Positions 7,567 through 15,859 of a stretch of 30,088 nt of DNA are shown piece by piece. The translations under genes were made by a program, and so were the position numbers. The first letter of the stretch is position 1, and each line of letters begins with the position of its first letter. The notes beneath the pieces are model-generated. The model was not told the origin of the DNA, ran no database searches, and saw only the letters and a list, made by a program, of their open reading frames with translations. Origin of the DNA: JACCTH01 sp035250485 (lineage in GTDB: Bacteria > Actinomycetota > Acidimicrobiia > Spongiisociales > ZC4RG35); contig DATFFB010000158.1 in the NCBI GenBank assembly GCA_035250485.1, positions 1-30,088 of the forward strand, written 5' to 3'.

Positions 7567-8604
7567 GTGTCGGAAAACGGGTCCCAGCACCGCGTGTGCC
7601 TTGAGGTCGATCAGGTATGGAAGGTATTCGGGAATCGACCGGAACGGGCCCTGGCGATGGCCGAGGACGGGGCCAACCGGGCCGAAATCCTCTCTGCGAC
7701 GGGCTGCACGGTCGGCGTGCGCGATGTCTCCTTCGACGTCAACGTAGGCGAAACCTTCGTTGTCATGGGTTTGTCGGGGTCCGGAAAATCGACCCTGATC
7801 CGCTGCGCTGCCCGCCTCAACGAGGTCACCAAAGGCCGGGTTCTCCTGGATGGCGAGGATCTCACGGCTATGACCGAGGAGCAGCTGCGCAACGTGCGCC
7901 GGCACAAGATGTCGATGGTCTTCCAGCACTTCGGCCTCTTCCCACACCGCCGGGTGATCGACAACGCCGCTTACGGTCTCGAGGTGCAAGGGGTCGAGAA
8001 GAACGAGCGGATCGAGCGAGCCATGAAGGTGCTCGAAGTCGTCGGATTGAAAGGCTGGGAGAACCACTATCCCCAACAGCTGTCGGGCGGCATGCAACAA
8101 CGGGTCGGTCTGGCTCGGGCCCTCACGGTCGAGCCCGAGATCCTCTTCTTCGACGAACCGTTCTCAGCTCTTGATCCGCTGATCCGTCGCGACATGCAGG
8201 ACGAGCTGATTCGATTGCAGGAGTCGATGCAGCGGACAATCGTGTTCATCACCCATGACTTTGCGGAAGCAATCAAGCTGGGCGACCGGATCGCGATCAT
8301 GAAAGACGGAGCGTTTGACCAAGTGGGGTCGGCGGCGGAGCTCATCACCGACCCGCAAACCGACTACGTCCGCGAGTTCACCAAGGACATTCCCAAGACC
8401 AAAGTGCTGACTGCCGCTGCCGTCACTCGACCGGGCGACGCCAACGGTGCCGGCCACCGGGTGCATCTCGAGGACACCATCGAGACAGTTCTTCCTCACC
8501 TGCTCAACCACACCTCCCCGGTGGCGGTGGACGATGCCGACGGGATGGAAGTGGGCGTGGTCGATCGAGCGGCGGTCGCCAACGTCCTCGAGGACGAGAC
8601 GTGA
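7567..8604 (+). CDS. proV: Glycine betaine/proline-type ABC transporter ATP-binding protein
   Basis: About 345 residues of the ProV/OpuAA ATPase family. From the GTG at 7567, Walker A GLSGSGKST is at about 68-76, the Q-loop at Gln120, signature LSGGMQQR at 172-179, Walker B ILFFDEP at 192-198 and the switch histidine in FITHD at 230. An N-terminal ALAMAEDGANRAEILSATG insertion before the core is typical of the betaine-transporter subgroup. The tail from about 300 looks like a single partial CBS-type segment rather than the usual pair. The GTG start has little ribosome-binding site, and a GTG ten codons later is an alternative. The permease start overlaps the stop by 4 bp (GTGA). Confidence 0.9.
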   Translation: MSENGSQHRVCLEVDQVWKVFGNRPERALAMAEDGANRAEILSATGCTVGVRDVSFDVNVGETFVVMGLSGSGKSTLIRCAARLNEVTKGRVLLDGEDLTAMTEEQLRNVRRHKMSMVFQHFGLFPHRRVIDNAAYGLEVQGVEKNERIERAMKVLEVVGLKGWENHYPQQLSGGMQQRVGLARALTVEPEILFFDEPFSALDPLIRRDMQDELIRLQESMQRTIVFITHDFAEAIKLGDRIAIMKDGAFDQVGSAAELITDPQTDYVREFTKDIPKTKVLTAAAVTRPGDANGAGHRVHLEDTIETVLPHLLNHTSPVAVDDADGMEVGVVDRAAVANVLEDET

Positions 8605-10526
8605 CCGACACTGTTTCCGCTCCCTCGCTTCCATTAGGAGTCAAAGCCGGGGTCGAGCGGAGGCTGGTGACGTGGGGGGGCTTGGCGGTGGGGATTGTCG
8701 CCTTACAGGTGGCCTTCGCCAATGCCAAAACCTTCCCCGCTGTCCTCGACACCACCTTCTCGGGTCCGATCGACGCCTTCGAAGCCTGGGCCCGGGCCAA
8801 TCGCGGCTCCCATCCTCTCTTCACCGCCTTCTTGCAGCCGATCACCGCCGCGGTCAATTGGGGGTTGACCTTCGTCGAGGACGCCCTTCTCTGGCTGCCC
8901 TGGTTCGTCATCCCCATCGCGGTTTTTCTGCTCATCGCCCGCAACGGTCACTGGCAGATGGCGTCGGTCGCCGGGCTCGTGATGGTCTACCCGGGCTTGG
9001 TGGGCCTTTGGGAACCAACCATGGAAACGCTGGCGTTGATGTCGATGGCGGTTCTGATTTCCGTGGTCATAGGAGTGCCCCTGGGCGTGCTCGCGGCCTT
9101 CAAGCCCGGGTTTGAGAAGGGGCTGCGGCCGCTACTCGACGCTATGCAGACGATTCCGGCTCCGGTCTATTTCCTTCCCATGATCCTCTTCTTCGGCATC
9201 GGCAAGGTGCCGGCGACCATCGCCACGGTGATCTACGCCCTTCCGCCCGTGGTCCGCTTGACGACGCTCGGCATTTTGCGGGTCCCCTCGCAGACGGTCG
9301 AGGCATCGAAGATGTTCGGCTCGAGCGCCCGCCAGACCCTCTTCAAGGTTCAGACCCCCATCGCCATGCCCACGATCATGACCGGCGTCAACCAGACGAT
9401 CATGATGGCTCTCGGAATCGTGGTTCTGGCCACTTTGCTTGCCGCCGGGGGGTTGGGTCAGGTGGTTATGGACACCCTTCGCGTCCGAAGCCCCGGGCGG
9501 GGCCTGGCCGCGGGCCTCGCCATTGTGGCGGTGGCGATGGTGCTCGACCGGATCGGCCGATCTCTGGCAGAAACCGACCGAACCAAACAGGTTGACAAGC
9601 GATGGGTGCTGGGGGGCCTCCTGGGCTTGACGGCATTGGTTTTCCTCGGGCGGTCGATCGGCGCCGTCGCCTTCCCCGAGGTGTTCGGAGTCCGCATCCT
9701 CGATCCGCTCGACAACCTGGTGATCTGGGCGCGGGACAACCTTTCGTTCATAACCAGGCCGCTCAACGACTTCATCGTCGCCGACTTGCTGATTCCAGCC
9801 CGCGACTTCCTGCTCGAGGTGGTCGCCTGGCCGGTCCTGATCTTTGCCGCCGCCTGGCTGGCCTGGCGGGTGCGCGGGCTGGGTCTGGCCTTGTTCGTTG
9901 CCGCCGCACTCCTTCTCGTGGGATTCATGGGGATGTGGCAGCTCTCGATCATCACTTTGATTCAGGTGGTGGCGGCGGTGGTGGCCTCGGTTGCGATCGC
10001 GGTTCCCCTCGGTGTTTGGGCGGGCCGACGACCCCGAGTTGAGAAGGTTCTCAGCCCCATCCTCGACTTTCTCCAGACCGTGCCTTCCTTCGTCTACATC
10101 ATTCCCGTGGTCATGCTCTTCACGGTGGGCCAGGTGCCCGGCATCATCGCCTCGGTCCTCTACGCGATCGTGCCCGGGATCCGGATCACCGCCCTCGGAA
10201 TCCGACAGGTTCCGAGCGAAGCCATCGAGGCCTCCCAGACCTTCGGCGCCACCCGCCGCCAGACCATGCTCGGGGTTCGTATCCCGCTCGCGGCCCCCAC
10301 CATCATGGCGGGCGTCAACCAGGTGATCATGATGGTCCTGGCGATGGTGATCATCGCCGGCCTCGTGGGTGGTGGTGGTCTTGGGTTCGAGACGATCAAC
10401 GCCGTTACCCGCAACGAGACCGGACTCGGCTTCGAGGTGGGCTTCGCCATCGTGGTGATGGCCATCATCCTCGATCGCCTAACGCAGGCCTGGGCTCAGC
10501 GTCTCCAGCCCCCTTCCGGTCACTAG
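8601..10526 (+). CDS. proW: Fused double-domain ABC permease for glycine betaine/proline
   Basis: A 641-residue membrane protein with two complete ProW/OpuAB-type permease units. The first (about residues 130-315) contains LDAMQTIPAPVYFLPMILFF, the EASKMFGSSARQTLFKV coupling loop and GVNQTIMMALGIVV. The second (about 430-635) repeats the pattern: LDFLQTVPSFVYIIPVVMLF, EASQTFGATRRQTMLGV, GVNQVIMMVLAMVI. Each has about six hydrophobic spans. The fusion would supply both membrane halves of the transporter from one chain. It starts at a GTG overlapping the ATPase stop by 4 bp. The binding lipoprotein is divergent at 6500-7507, and betaine-aldehyde dehydrogenase follows 16 bp downstream. Confidence 0.92.
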   Translation: MTDTVSAPSLPLGVKAGVERRLVTWGGLAVGIVALQVAFANAKTFPAVLDTTFSGPIDAFEAWARANRGSHPLFTAFLQPITAAVNWGLTFVEDALLWLPWFVIPIAVFLLIARNGHWQMASVAGLVMVYPGLVGLWEPTMETLALMSMAVLISVVIGVPLGVLAAFKPGFEKGLRPLLDAMQTIPAPVYFLPMILFFGIGKVPATIATVIYALPPVVRLTTLGILRVPSQTVEASKMFGSSARQTLFKVQTPIAMPTIMTGVNQTIMMALGIVVLATLLAAGGLGQVVMDTLRVRSPGRGLAAGLAIVAVAMVLDRIGRSLAETDRTKQVDKRWVLGGLLGLTALVFLGRSIGAVAFPEVFGVRILDPLDNLVIWARDNLSFITRPLNDFIVADLLIPARDFLLEVVAWPVLIFAAAWLAWRVRGLGLALFVAAALLLVGFMGMWQLSIITLIQVVAAVVASVAIAVPLGVWAGRRPRVEKVLSPILDFLQTVPSFVYIIPVVMLFTVGQVPGIIASVLYAIVPGIRITALGIRQVPSEAIEASQTFGATRRQTMLGVRIPLAAPTIMAGVNQVIMMVLAMVIIAGLVGGGGLGFETINAVTRNETGLGFEVGFAIVVMAIILDRLTQAWAQRLQPPSGH

Positions 10527-10542
10527 TAGCGTCAACCTCCTC

Positions 10543-12003
10543 ATGCAGCTGCCGGCACAAGGTCTCTTTATCGCGGGTCAGCGGACTGACGCCACCAGTG
10601 GCGAGACGTTCGAAACCATCAATCCGGCGACCGGCGAAGTGATTTGCCAGGTCCAACACGCCAGTGCCGACGATGTCGACCGGGCCGTGGCTTCCGCTCG
10701 GGAAGGGTTTGAGGTATGGCGGGAGCTGAGCGGTGCCGAACGAGGTCGGATCCTCAATCGAGCGGTGGCCCTGCTCCGCAAATACAACGAGGACCTCGCC
10801 CGGCTCGAGGTGGCGGACACAGGCAAGCCCTGGCAGGAAGCCGTCGCGGTCGATGTGCTTTCCGGGGCCGACGCCATCGAGTACTACGCCGGATTGGCGG
10901 CCTCGATCCACGGCGAGACGTTTCAACTCGCTAACTCTTGGGTGTACACCCGCCGGGAGCCGCTCGGGGTCTGCGCGGGGATCGGGGCTTGGAATTACCC
11001 CATCCAGATCGCCTGTTGGAAGTCCGGCCCGGCCCTTGCTTGTGGTAACTCGATGGTCTTTAAGCCCGCCGAGCTCACCCCCCTGACTGCGTTGCGACTT
11101 GCCGAGATCTACAGCGAAGCGGGTCTCCCCGACGGAGTGTTCAACGTGGTGCAGGGTGACCACCGGACGGGGGAGGCACTGGTCTCTCACCCCGGGGTGG
11201 CGAAGGTTTCGCTCACCGGGGAGGTCGGAACCGGAAAGCTGGTGATGGCCAACGCCGCCTCGACTCTGAAGAACGTCACTCTCGAGCTAGGGGGAAAGTC
11301 CCCCCTCATCGTTTTCGAGGACGCCGATCTCGACAACGCGGTCTCGGCCGCGCTGATGGCCAACTTCTATACCCAGGGGGAGATCTGCTCCAATGGCACC
11401 CGGGTTTTCGTCCACGAAGACGTGCACTCTGAATTCGTCGACAAGCTCGTCACCCGTACCTCGAAGATGCGGATCGGCGACCCCATGGATCCCGATACCC
11501 ACGTCGGCGCCCTCATTTCCCAAGAGCACATGGACAAGGTGCTGGGCTACATCGAAGCCGGGAAGAAGGCCGGGGCCAAGGTGCTGATCGGCGGTGGGCG
11601 CCCGGATGATCCAGAGCTACAGAAGGGTTACTTCGTCGAGCCGACGGTGTTCGATGGCTGTACCGACGAGATGAAGATTGTTCGCGAGGAGATCTTCGGG
11701 CCGGTGATGGCGATCCTGACGTTCTTCGACGAGGACGAAGTGATAGCCCGGGCCAACGACACCGACTACGGACTCGCCGCCGGTGTGTTCACCCGCGATG
11801 TCACCAGAGCCCATCGCGTCGTCGCCAAACTCGAGGCCGGCACCACTTGGATCAACAATTACAACGTCACTCCGATCGAGATGCCCTTCGGCGGATACAA
11901 ACAATCGGGAATCGGACGCGAGAACAGCCTCACCACCATCGGCCACTACACGCAGCTGAAGAGTGTCTACGTGGAGATGGGTGACGTGGCGGCACCGTAC
12001 TGA
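10543..12003 (+). CDS. betB: Betaine-aldehyde dehydrogenase
   Basis: A 486-residue NAD(P)-dependent aldehyde dehydrogenase that would oxidise betaine aldehyde to glycine betaine. GAWNYPIQIACWK includes the transition-state Asn151. TLELGGKSPLIVFEDADLD contains the general base Glu248, and TQGEICSNGTRVFV the nucleophile Cys282. The late EMPFGGYKQSGIGREN is a conserved ALDH closing motif. Length and motif pattern match BetB, but aminoaldehyde dehydrogenases are close relatives. It follows the betaine-type transporter in the same orientation, which supports the assignment. No Shine-Dalgarno precedes the ATG; the spacer instead contains CCTCCTC. An SDR gene overlaps its stop by 1 bp. Confidence 0.88.
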   Translation: MQLPAQGLFIAGQRTDATSGETFETINPATGEVICQVQHASADDVDRAVASAREGFEVWRELSGAERGRILNRAVALLRKYNEDLARLEVADTGKPWQEAVAVDVLSGADAIEYYAGLAASIHGETFQLANSWVYTRREPLGVCAGIGAWNYPIQIACWKSGPALACGNSMVFKPAELTPLTALRLAEIYSEAGLPDGVFNVVQGDHRTGEALVSHPGVAKVSLTGEVGTGKLVMANAASTLKNVTLELGGKSPLIVFEDADLDNAVSAALMANFYTQGEICSNGTRVFVHEDVHSEFVDKLVTRTSKMRIGDPMDPDTHVGALISQEHMDKVLGYIEAGKKAGAKVLIGGGRPDDPELQKGYFVEPTVFDGCTDEMKIVREEIFGPVMAILTFFDEDEVIARANDTDYGLAAGVFTRDVTRAHRVVAKLEAGTTWINNYNVTPIEMPFGGYKQSGIGRENSLTTIGHYTQLKSVYVEMGDVAAPY

Positions 12004-12821
12004 TGGTGGAAAGCTCCCTCGAAGGTCGCACCGCCATGGTCACCGGTGGCGCCTCCGGGATGGGGCTGGCGATCGCCACGGCACTGGCCTCCGCCGGGGC
12101 GCGGGTGGCGATTGGCTCGCTCCTCGCCGGTGGGAAGCGGGCGGACGGTGAGCTGTCCTACCTCCCGGGACAGGAGCAAATGGATCATGCTCTCTCCCAG
12201 CTGGGTCCCGAAGCCCTGGGGATGAATCTCGACGTCACCAAAGACGAGTCTGTCGATGAGTTTCACGGCGCCGCGGTCGAGCGCCTGGGCCCGGTCGACA
12301 TCCTGGTGAACGCCGCCGGCATCACCGCCGAGCAGACCATCGTCGGGCATGACGACGGCCTCTGGAACAAGGTCATCGAGGTCAACCTCACCGGTACCTA
12401 CCGGGCGATCAAACGGGTACTGCCGGCGATGATCGAACGCAAGTGGGGGAGAATCATCAACATCGCTTCCACTGCCGCCTCGGTGGGCGCGGCGACCTCG
12501 GGCGCCTACTGCGCCTCCAAGGCCGGGGTGGTCGGGCTCACCAGAGCCGTTGCTCTGGAGGGGGCGCCGCACGGAGTCACCTGCAATGCGATCAGCCCCA
12601 CCTGGGTCGACACCTCCTTTGGCCGAGCCTGGATGACCGACATCGCCGAGCACGAACAACGCACCGGCGACGACTATGTGGCCGAGGTCGAGAAAACCAA
12701 CCCCCAGGGCCGGTTGATCTCCCCGACCGAGATCGGAGCCCTCGCTCTCTTCCTCTGCAGCGACGGGGCCAAGGGAATCACGATGGAGGACCTCCGGGTC
12801 TCCGCTGGCAGTCTTTGGTGA
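12003..12821 (+). CDS. SDR family NAD(P)-dependent oxidoreductase
   Basis: A 272-residue classical short-chain dehydrogenase. The cofactor motif TGGASGMG is at 14-21, NAAG at 103-106 and Asn128 in EVNLTG. The catalytic Ser156, Tyr169 and Lys173 lie in INIASTAASVGAATSGAYC followed by ASKAG. The ATG overlaps the betB stop (TGATG), so the two are probably coupled. An alcohol next to an aldehyde dehydrogenase suggests oxidation of choline or another amino alcohol, or a hydroxy acid such as 3-hydroxybutyrate. The sequence alone does not decide. A choline dehydrogenase of the usual GMC flavin type is absent from the window. Confidence 0.85.
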   Translation: MVESSLEGRTAMVTGGASGMGLAIATALASAGARVAIGSLLAGGKRADGELSYLPGQEQMDHALSQLGPEALGMNLDVTKDESVDEFHGAAVERLGPVDILVNAAGITAEQTIVGHDDGLWNKVIEVNLTGTYRAIKRVLPAMIERKWGRIINIASTAASVGAATSGAYCASKAGVVGLTRAVALEGAPHGVTCNAISPTWVDTSFGRAWMTDIAEHEQRTGDDYVAEVEKTNPQGRLISPTEIGALALFLCSDGAKGITMEDLRVSAGSLW

Positions 12822-12853
12822 TTCTCTGGGCTGTTTTCGGGTCTTTTTTCGGA

Positions 12854-13150
12854 TCAACTACCCAGGGTTCGCTTTAGGTCTGCCAGGCGGCGGTCCCAGG
12901 AGGTGCCGACCTCGGTCACCCAGGAGGAGACGTCGGCCAGTCCTTCGGTGCGCAGCGAGTAACGAATCTCGCGGCCGGAGGCGTTGCGGTCGACCAGCCC
13001 CGCCTCGTCGAGGGCGGCGAGGTGCTTGGTGATCGCCTGGCGGCTGATCGGGAACTGCCGGGAGAGCTGAGTGGCGGTGGCTGGGCCGTCCGCCAGATGC
13101 TGAATCAAGGCGCGACGGGTCGGGTCGGACAGGGCATCGAAGACATCCAT
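12854..13150 (-). CDS. ArsR-family winged-helix transcriptional regulator
   Basis: A 98-residue winged-helix repressor. FDALSDPTRRALIQHLADGP is the classic ArsR opening, ATQLSRQFPISRQAITKHLA the recognition helix-turn-helix, and AGLVDRNASGREIRYSL the wing. No metal-binding cysteine pair is present, so it is not a metal sensor of the SmtB/ArsR metal type. It overlaps the upstream SRPBCC gene by 1 bp (TGATG). This ArsR-SRPBCC pairing is common in actinobacteria and usually autoregulated. Two GCAAC-N6-GTTGC dyads upstream of the pair are the likely operators. Confidence 0.9.
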   Translation of the reverse strand: MDVFDALSDPTRRALIQHLADGPATATQLSRQFPISRQAITKHLAALDEAGLVDRNASGREIRYSLRTEGLADVSSWVTEVGTSWDRRLADLKRTLGS

Positions 13151-13503
13151 CAGCCCAGCACCGGGGGGATTATGACGATTTCGTAATTGAGGAGTTCTTC
13201 GCTGACGTGCAATTGCGAGCCTTCGCCGTTGGGATCGATTCGCAACACCACCTGAGTGGGCTCACCGTCGGCCGTCCTCCAGGACCAGGCGATCGAGCGT
13301 CCCTTGTCGATCTCCTCGACCGCACCAAACACTGGAGGACTTCCCTCCATAGCCAATGAGACCCGACCGTTGAGCCGGGGCTCGATCGTCATCGTTCCTC
13401 CCATCCACATCGAAGCCAGCTCGCCACTGACGAGGTGTTGCCAAAGCTCGGGCGGGGCAAGGTCCAGGGAAAGTGAGCGCTCGACTTTTGGCAAAGGGTC
13501 CAT
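13150..13503 (-). CDS. SRPBCC (AHSA1/START-like) domain protein
   Basis: A 117-residue protein of the Bet v1/AHSA1 type. It opens VERSLSLDLAPPELWQHLV, followed by LNGRVSLAMEGSPPVFGAVE, ISW-like SIAWSW, and a late LHVSEELLN strand. These small proteins have a hydrophobic cavity, and their roles in ArsR-linked pairs are mostly unknown. ATG at 13503 is preferred to an in-frame TTG two codons earlier because GGGAG is well spaced from the ATG. It is somewhat shorter than typical members (about 140-150 residues), ending soon after the last strand. It is co-transcribed with the ArsR gene. Confidence 0.8.
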   Translation of the reverse strand: MDPLPKVERSLSLDLAPPELWQHLVSGELASMWMGGTMTIEPRLNGRVSLAMEGSPPVFGAVEEIDKGRSIAWSWRTADGEPTQVVLRIDPNGEGSQLHVSEELLNYEIVIIPPVLG

Positions 13504-13505
13504 GT

Positions 13506-13521
13506 GCAACTCCCAGGTTGC
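13506..13521. promoter_or_regulatory. Dyad operator candidate, copy 1 (GCAAC-N6-GTTGC)
   Basis: A perfect GCAAC/GTTGC inverted repeat spaced by six bases, lying over the ribosome-binding region of the SRPBCC gene. It matches a second copy 35 bp away. The arrangement fits binding by the dimeric ArsR protein encoded next to it, which is an inference. Confidence 0.55.
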
Positions 13522-13540
13522 GGATAGTGTAGGCTGATAT

Positions 13541-13556
13541 GCAACGTTGAGGTTGC
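13541..13556. promoter_or_regulatory. Dyad operator candidate, copy 2 (GCAAC-N6-GTTGC)
   Basis: The second copy of the dyad, extended to TGCAAC/GTTGCA, sits just before the AGGAGG of clpP. With copy 1 it fills most of the 68-bp space between the divergent SRPBCC and clpP genes, so the same regulator could affect both directions. Confidence 0.55.
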
Positions 13557-13571
13557 ACTAGGAGGATAGCC

Positions 13572-14204
13572 ATGTTGATCCCCACCGTCATCGAGCAGAC
13601 CCCACGCGGGGAGCGTGCCTACGACATCTACTCCCAGCTCCTCGGCCAGCGGATCGTCTTCTTCGGCCGGCAGTTGGACGCCGAGGTAGCCAATCTCATT
13701 GTCGCCCAGATGCTCTATCTGGAGGCCGAGGACCCTGACAAGGACGTCCATCTCTACATCAACTCACCCGGGGGCGAAGGGTCGGCGATGATGGCCATCT
13801 ACGACACCATTCAGAGCCTTCGTCCGGAAGTGGCGACGACGTGCATCGGCCTCGCCGCCTCGGCGGCCGCCGTGATCCTCGCCGCCGGTGCCCCGGGTAA
13901 GCGGATGGTCCTGCCGCACGCCCGGGTGCTGATCCACCAGCCGCACGTGGTCGGGGGGATCGAGGGGCAGGCGAGCGACATCGAGATCCATGCTCGCGAG
14001 ATCGTCCGTCATCGCCAGACGATGGTGAAGATTCTTTCCCAGCATTCCGGACAGCCGATCGAGAGAGTCGAGAAGGACACCGATCGTGACCATTGGATGA
14101 GCGCCGAGGAAGCGGTGGCCTACGGCCTGGCCGACGGCATCCTGTCCCCGAGCCGGATCCCGGCCGGTCTCGGCCTCACCCGGTCCGAACCTTCCGGGGG
14201 CTGA
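13572..14204 (+). CDS. clpP: ATP-dependent Clp protease proteolytic subunit
   Basis: A 210-residue ClpP serine peptidase that forms the barrel of ClpXP/ClpAP-type proteases. The catalytic triad is intact: Ser97 in CIGLAASAAAVILAAG, His122 in LPHARVLIHQP and Asp171 in DRDHWMSAEEAVAYGLAD. The YINSPGGEGSAMMAIYD loop has Glu-Gly where most ClpP proteins have Ser-Val-Thr. A strong AGGAGG precedes the ATG by six bases. No clpX or second clpP is adjacent, so this is a standalone paralogue, perhaps an accessory subunit. The last 29 bp overlap the convergent PPOX gene. Confidence 0.93.
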   Translation: MLIPTVIEQTPRGERAYDIYSQLLGQRIVFFGRQLDAEVANLIVAQMLYLEAEDPDKDVHLYINSPGGEGSAMMAIYDTIQSLRPEVATTCIGLAASAAAVILAAGAPGKRMVLPHARVLIHQPHVVGGIEGQASDIEIHAREIVRHRQTMVKILSQHSGQPIERVEKDTDRDHWMSAEEAVAYGLADGILSPSRIPAGLGLTRSEPSGG

Positions 14205-14577
14205 TTCGGATCGGAACCTTGTAGACGGTGTCGAACCACTCCCAGGTCCAGCGAGATTTATCCATCCGGCGCTGATAACGCTTGACATAGCCGGGATGCT
14301 GGCTGGCTGGGCCCAGGCTGGGCTCGATGACCGCCTCGCCCTCGATGCTGAGGATGTTGCCGCCGGTGCCGTTGTCGCTGACGTGAGCCGCCACCAGGGA
14401 GTTTCCGGACAGGTTCTTCGTCCGCGCGCCTTCTTGCGACCAGACCAGCAGGTCAGACCCGTCAACCACGAACCAGACCGGCAGTGTCTGGGGCTGCCCA
14501 TTGGGACGGACCGTCGTCAGCCAGAGGATGATCTCTTGATCAAGCCTCCCCCGGTGGCTGGCCCTGAGTACGTCCAT
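14176..14577 (-). CDS. Pyridoxamine 5'-phosphate oxidase-fold protein (F420-linked PPOX type)
   Basis: A 133-residue split-barrel flavin/deazaflavin-binding protein. ILWLTTVRPNGQPQTLPVWFVVDGSDLLVWSQ is the N-terminal pattern shared with mycobacterial Rv3369-type PPOX proteins, many of which use F420 or bind flavin or haem. It is the last gene of the minus-strand run from the DUF2079 gene, with its ATG just after the TfoX-like stop, and its 3' end overlaps clpP on the other strand. Substrate and cofactor are not decided by the sequence. Confidence 0.83.
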   Translation of the reverse strand: MDVLRASHRGRLDQEIILWLTTVRPNGQPQTLPVWFVVDGSDLLVWSQEGARTKNLSGNSLVAAHVSDNGTGGNILSIEGEAVIEPSLGPASQHPGYVKRYQRRMDKSRWTWEWFDTVYKVPIRISPRKVRTG

Positions 14578-14579
14578 CG

Positions 14580-14936
14580 TTACTTCTTCTTGTTCGCTTT
14601 GGGGGGGAGAGTTCGGACGTAGGCGAGGGATTGCTCAACCCAATAGTCGGCCAACTCGGGGCTGGCGTGCCAATCCAGCGGCAAAACGATGTAACCCTTC
14701 ATGGGTCGGCCTTCCATCGGCTCGAACGGTCCGGACCCCTCGATCGCCGAGAGCTCCTCTGCCTTCGGCCCGAAGAGCTTGACGGCGATACGTTCGCCAA
14801 ACAGGCACAAGAACATGTTTCCGTTCACGAAGCCGGCCATCTGGCCAAACATCGGACGTTGGGTGACGTCGGGGTTGTCGGGCAAGAGCCTCTGGAACAA
14901 TTCCTTGCCCGCAGTACTTGGCTTCGGCATTTTCAC
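14580..14936 (-). CDS. TfoX N-terminal domain protein
   Basis: A protein of about 118 residues resembling the TfoX N-terminal domain. FQRLLPDNPDVTQRPMFGQM leads into AGFVNGNMFLCLFGERIAVK, and the later KGYIVLPLDWHASPELADYWVEQSLAYV matches the family's end. In Proteobacteria TfoX regulates competence. Single-domain actinobacterial members have no known role. The GTG at 14936 forms a GTGA overlap with the etfA stop. An ATG two codons later is an equally possible start. The tail is lysine-rich (KANKKK). Confidence 0.8.
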   Translation of the reverse strand: MKMPKPSTAGKELFQRLLPDNPDVTQRPMFGQMAGFVNGNMFLCLFGERIAVKLFGPKAEELSAIEGSGPFEPMEGRPMKGYIVLPLDWHASPELADYWVEQSLAYVRTLPPKANKKK

Positions 14937-15859
14937 GTGGTCCCCTGACGTCGCCTGATCTCGCTGATGATGGCGGGCAGCACTTCGTGTAGATCTCCGA
15001 TCACGGCGTAGTCGGCTTTGGTAACCATCGGAGCCTCGGGATCGGTGTTGATCGCCAGTACTTTCTTGGCCGCCATCATCCCCACCCAATGCTGAATGGC
15101 GCCCGAGATCCCGCAGGCGACATAGAGGTGGGGCGCCACCCTGGTGCCAGTCTGCCCCACCTGATCTCGATGCGAGCGCCATCCGTTGTTCGTCACCACC
15201 CGCGAGCAGCCCACCGCTCCCCCGAGCAGGCCGGCGAGGTCCTCGAGGGGGGCGAAGCCTTCCGCTGAGCCGACCCCTCGCCCGCCGCTCACGATCACCG
15301 GTGCCGTCGTGAGGCTGATCCCTTCGTCGACGGTTACCCGTTCGCGGACCCGAGTTCTGCCCAACGCCTCGGCCAACTCGGGTTCGAAAATTTGCGGGGT
15401 CATCGCTTCGGATTCTTCCCAGGTGGGCTGGGAATGCGGCGCCACCGTAAGAAGCTTGAGGAAGGCGGAGAGGGTGGCCTCTTCGATCAGACTCCCTCCC
15501 CAGCGGACCCTGGTGAGGCGCCAGTCCTCGCCCTCGGCGGAAACGGTGAGAACGTTGGTGGCGAGAGGCAGGTCGAGCAGCGCTGCCAGATGGGCCATCA
15601 CCTCGTTGTTGCGCTCGGTGCCGGCGGCGATCACCGCCGAGGGCATCTCCTGTCCAACGAGTTGGGCGAGACTCTCGGCGATTGCTTCCGGGGCGTAGTC
15701 AGAAAGGATGGGGTGCTCGATCTGCCAGGCTTTCCCGACTCCGCCAATCTTGGTCGGGCCGACCGAAACCACCTCGACTGGGCCGAGCGACGCCGCCAGC
15801 GTTACCGCCTGGCGGTCGAGCTCATCCGATTCGCCGGCAAAAATCAGGATGCCGGTCAC
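14933..15859 (-). CDS. etfA: Electron transfer flavoprotein subunit alpha
   Basis: A 308-residue ETF alpha subunit. The C-terminal FAD domain carries VVSGGRGVGSAEGFAPLEDLA, TNNGWRSHRDQVGQTGTRV, PHLYVACGISGAIQHW and AINTDPEAPMVTKADYAVIGD, all standard for EtfA. With EtfB it forms a soluble heterodimer that takes electrons from acyl-CoA or dimethylglycine/sarcosine dehydrogenases and delivers them to the respiratory chain. It overlaps etfB by 4 bp (ATGA) and the TfoX-like gene by 4 bp. The dimethylglycine-type dehydrogenase encoded about 3 kb away is a plausible electron donor. Confidence 0.95.
   Translation of the reverse strand: MTGILIFAGESDELDRQAVTLAASLGPVEVVSVGPTKIGGVGKAWQIEHPILSDYAPEAIAESLAQLVGQEMPSAVIAAGTERNNEVMAHLAALLDLPLATNVLTVSAEGEDWRLTRVRWGGSLIEEATLSAFLKLLTVAPHSQPTWEESEAMTPQIFEPELAEALGRTRVRERVTVDEGISLTTAPVIVSGGRGVGSAEGFAPLEDLAGLLGGAVGCSRVVTNNGWRSHRDQVGQTGTRVAPHLYVACGISGAIQHWVGMMAAKKVLAINTDPEAPMVTKADYAVIGDLHEVLPAIISEIRRRQGTT

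Noticed and set aside
12822..12853. T-rich gap between the SDR and ArsR genes as a bidirectional terminator
   Set aside because: Only a 5-bp CTGGG/CCCAG pairing with a long loop can be drawn, which is not a convincing intrinsic terminator.
13150..13503. SRPBCC gene as a truncated pseudogene
   Set aside because: It is short but ends cleanly with a TGATG coupling to the ArsR gene and keeps the main strands, so it is probably intact.
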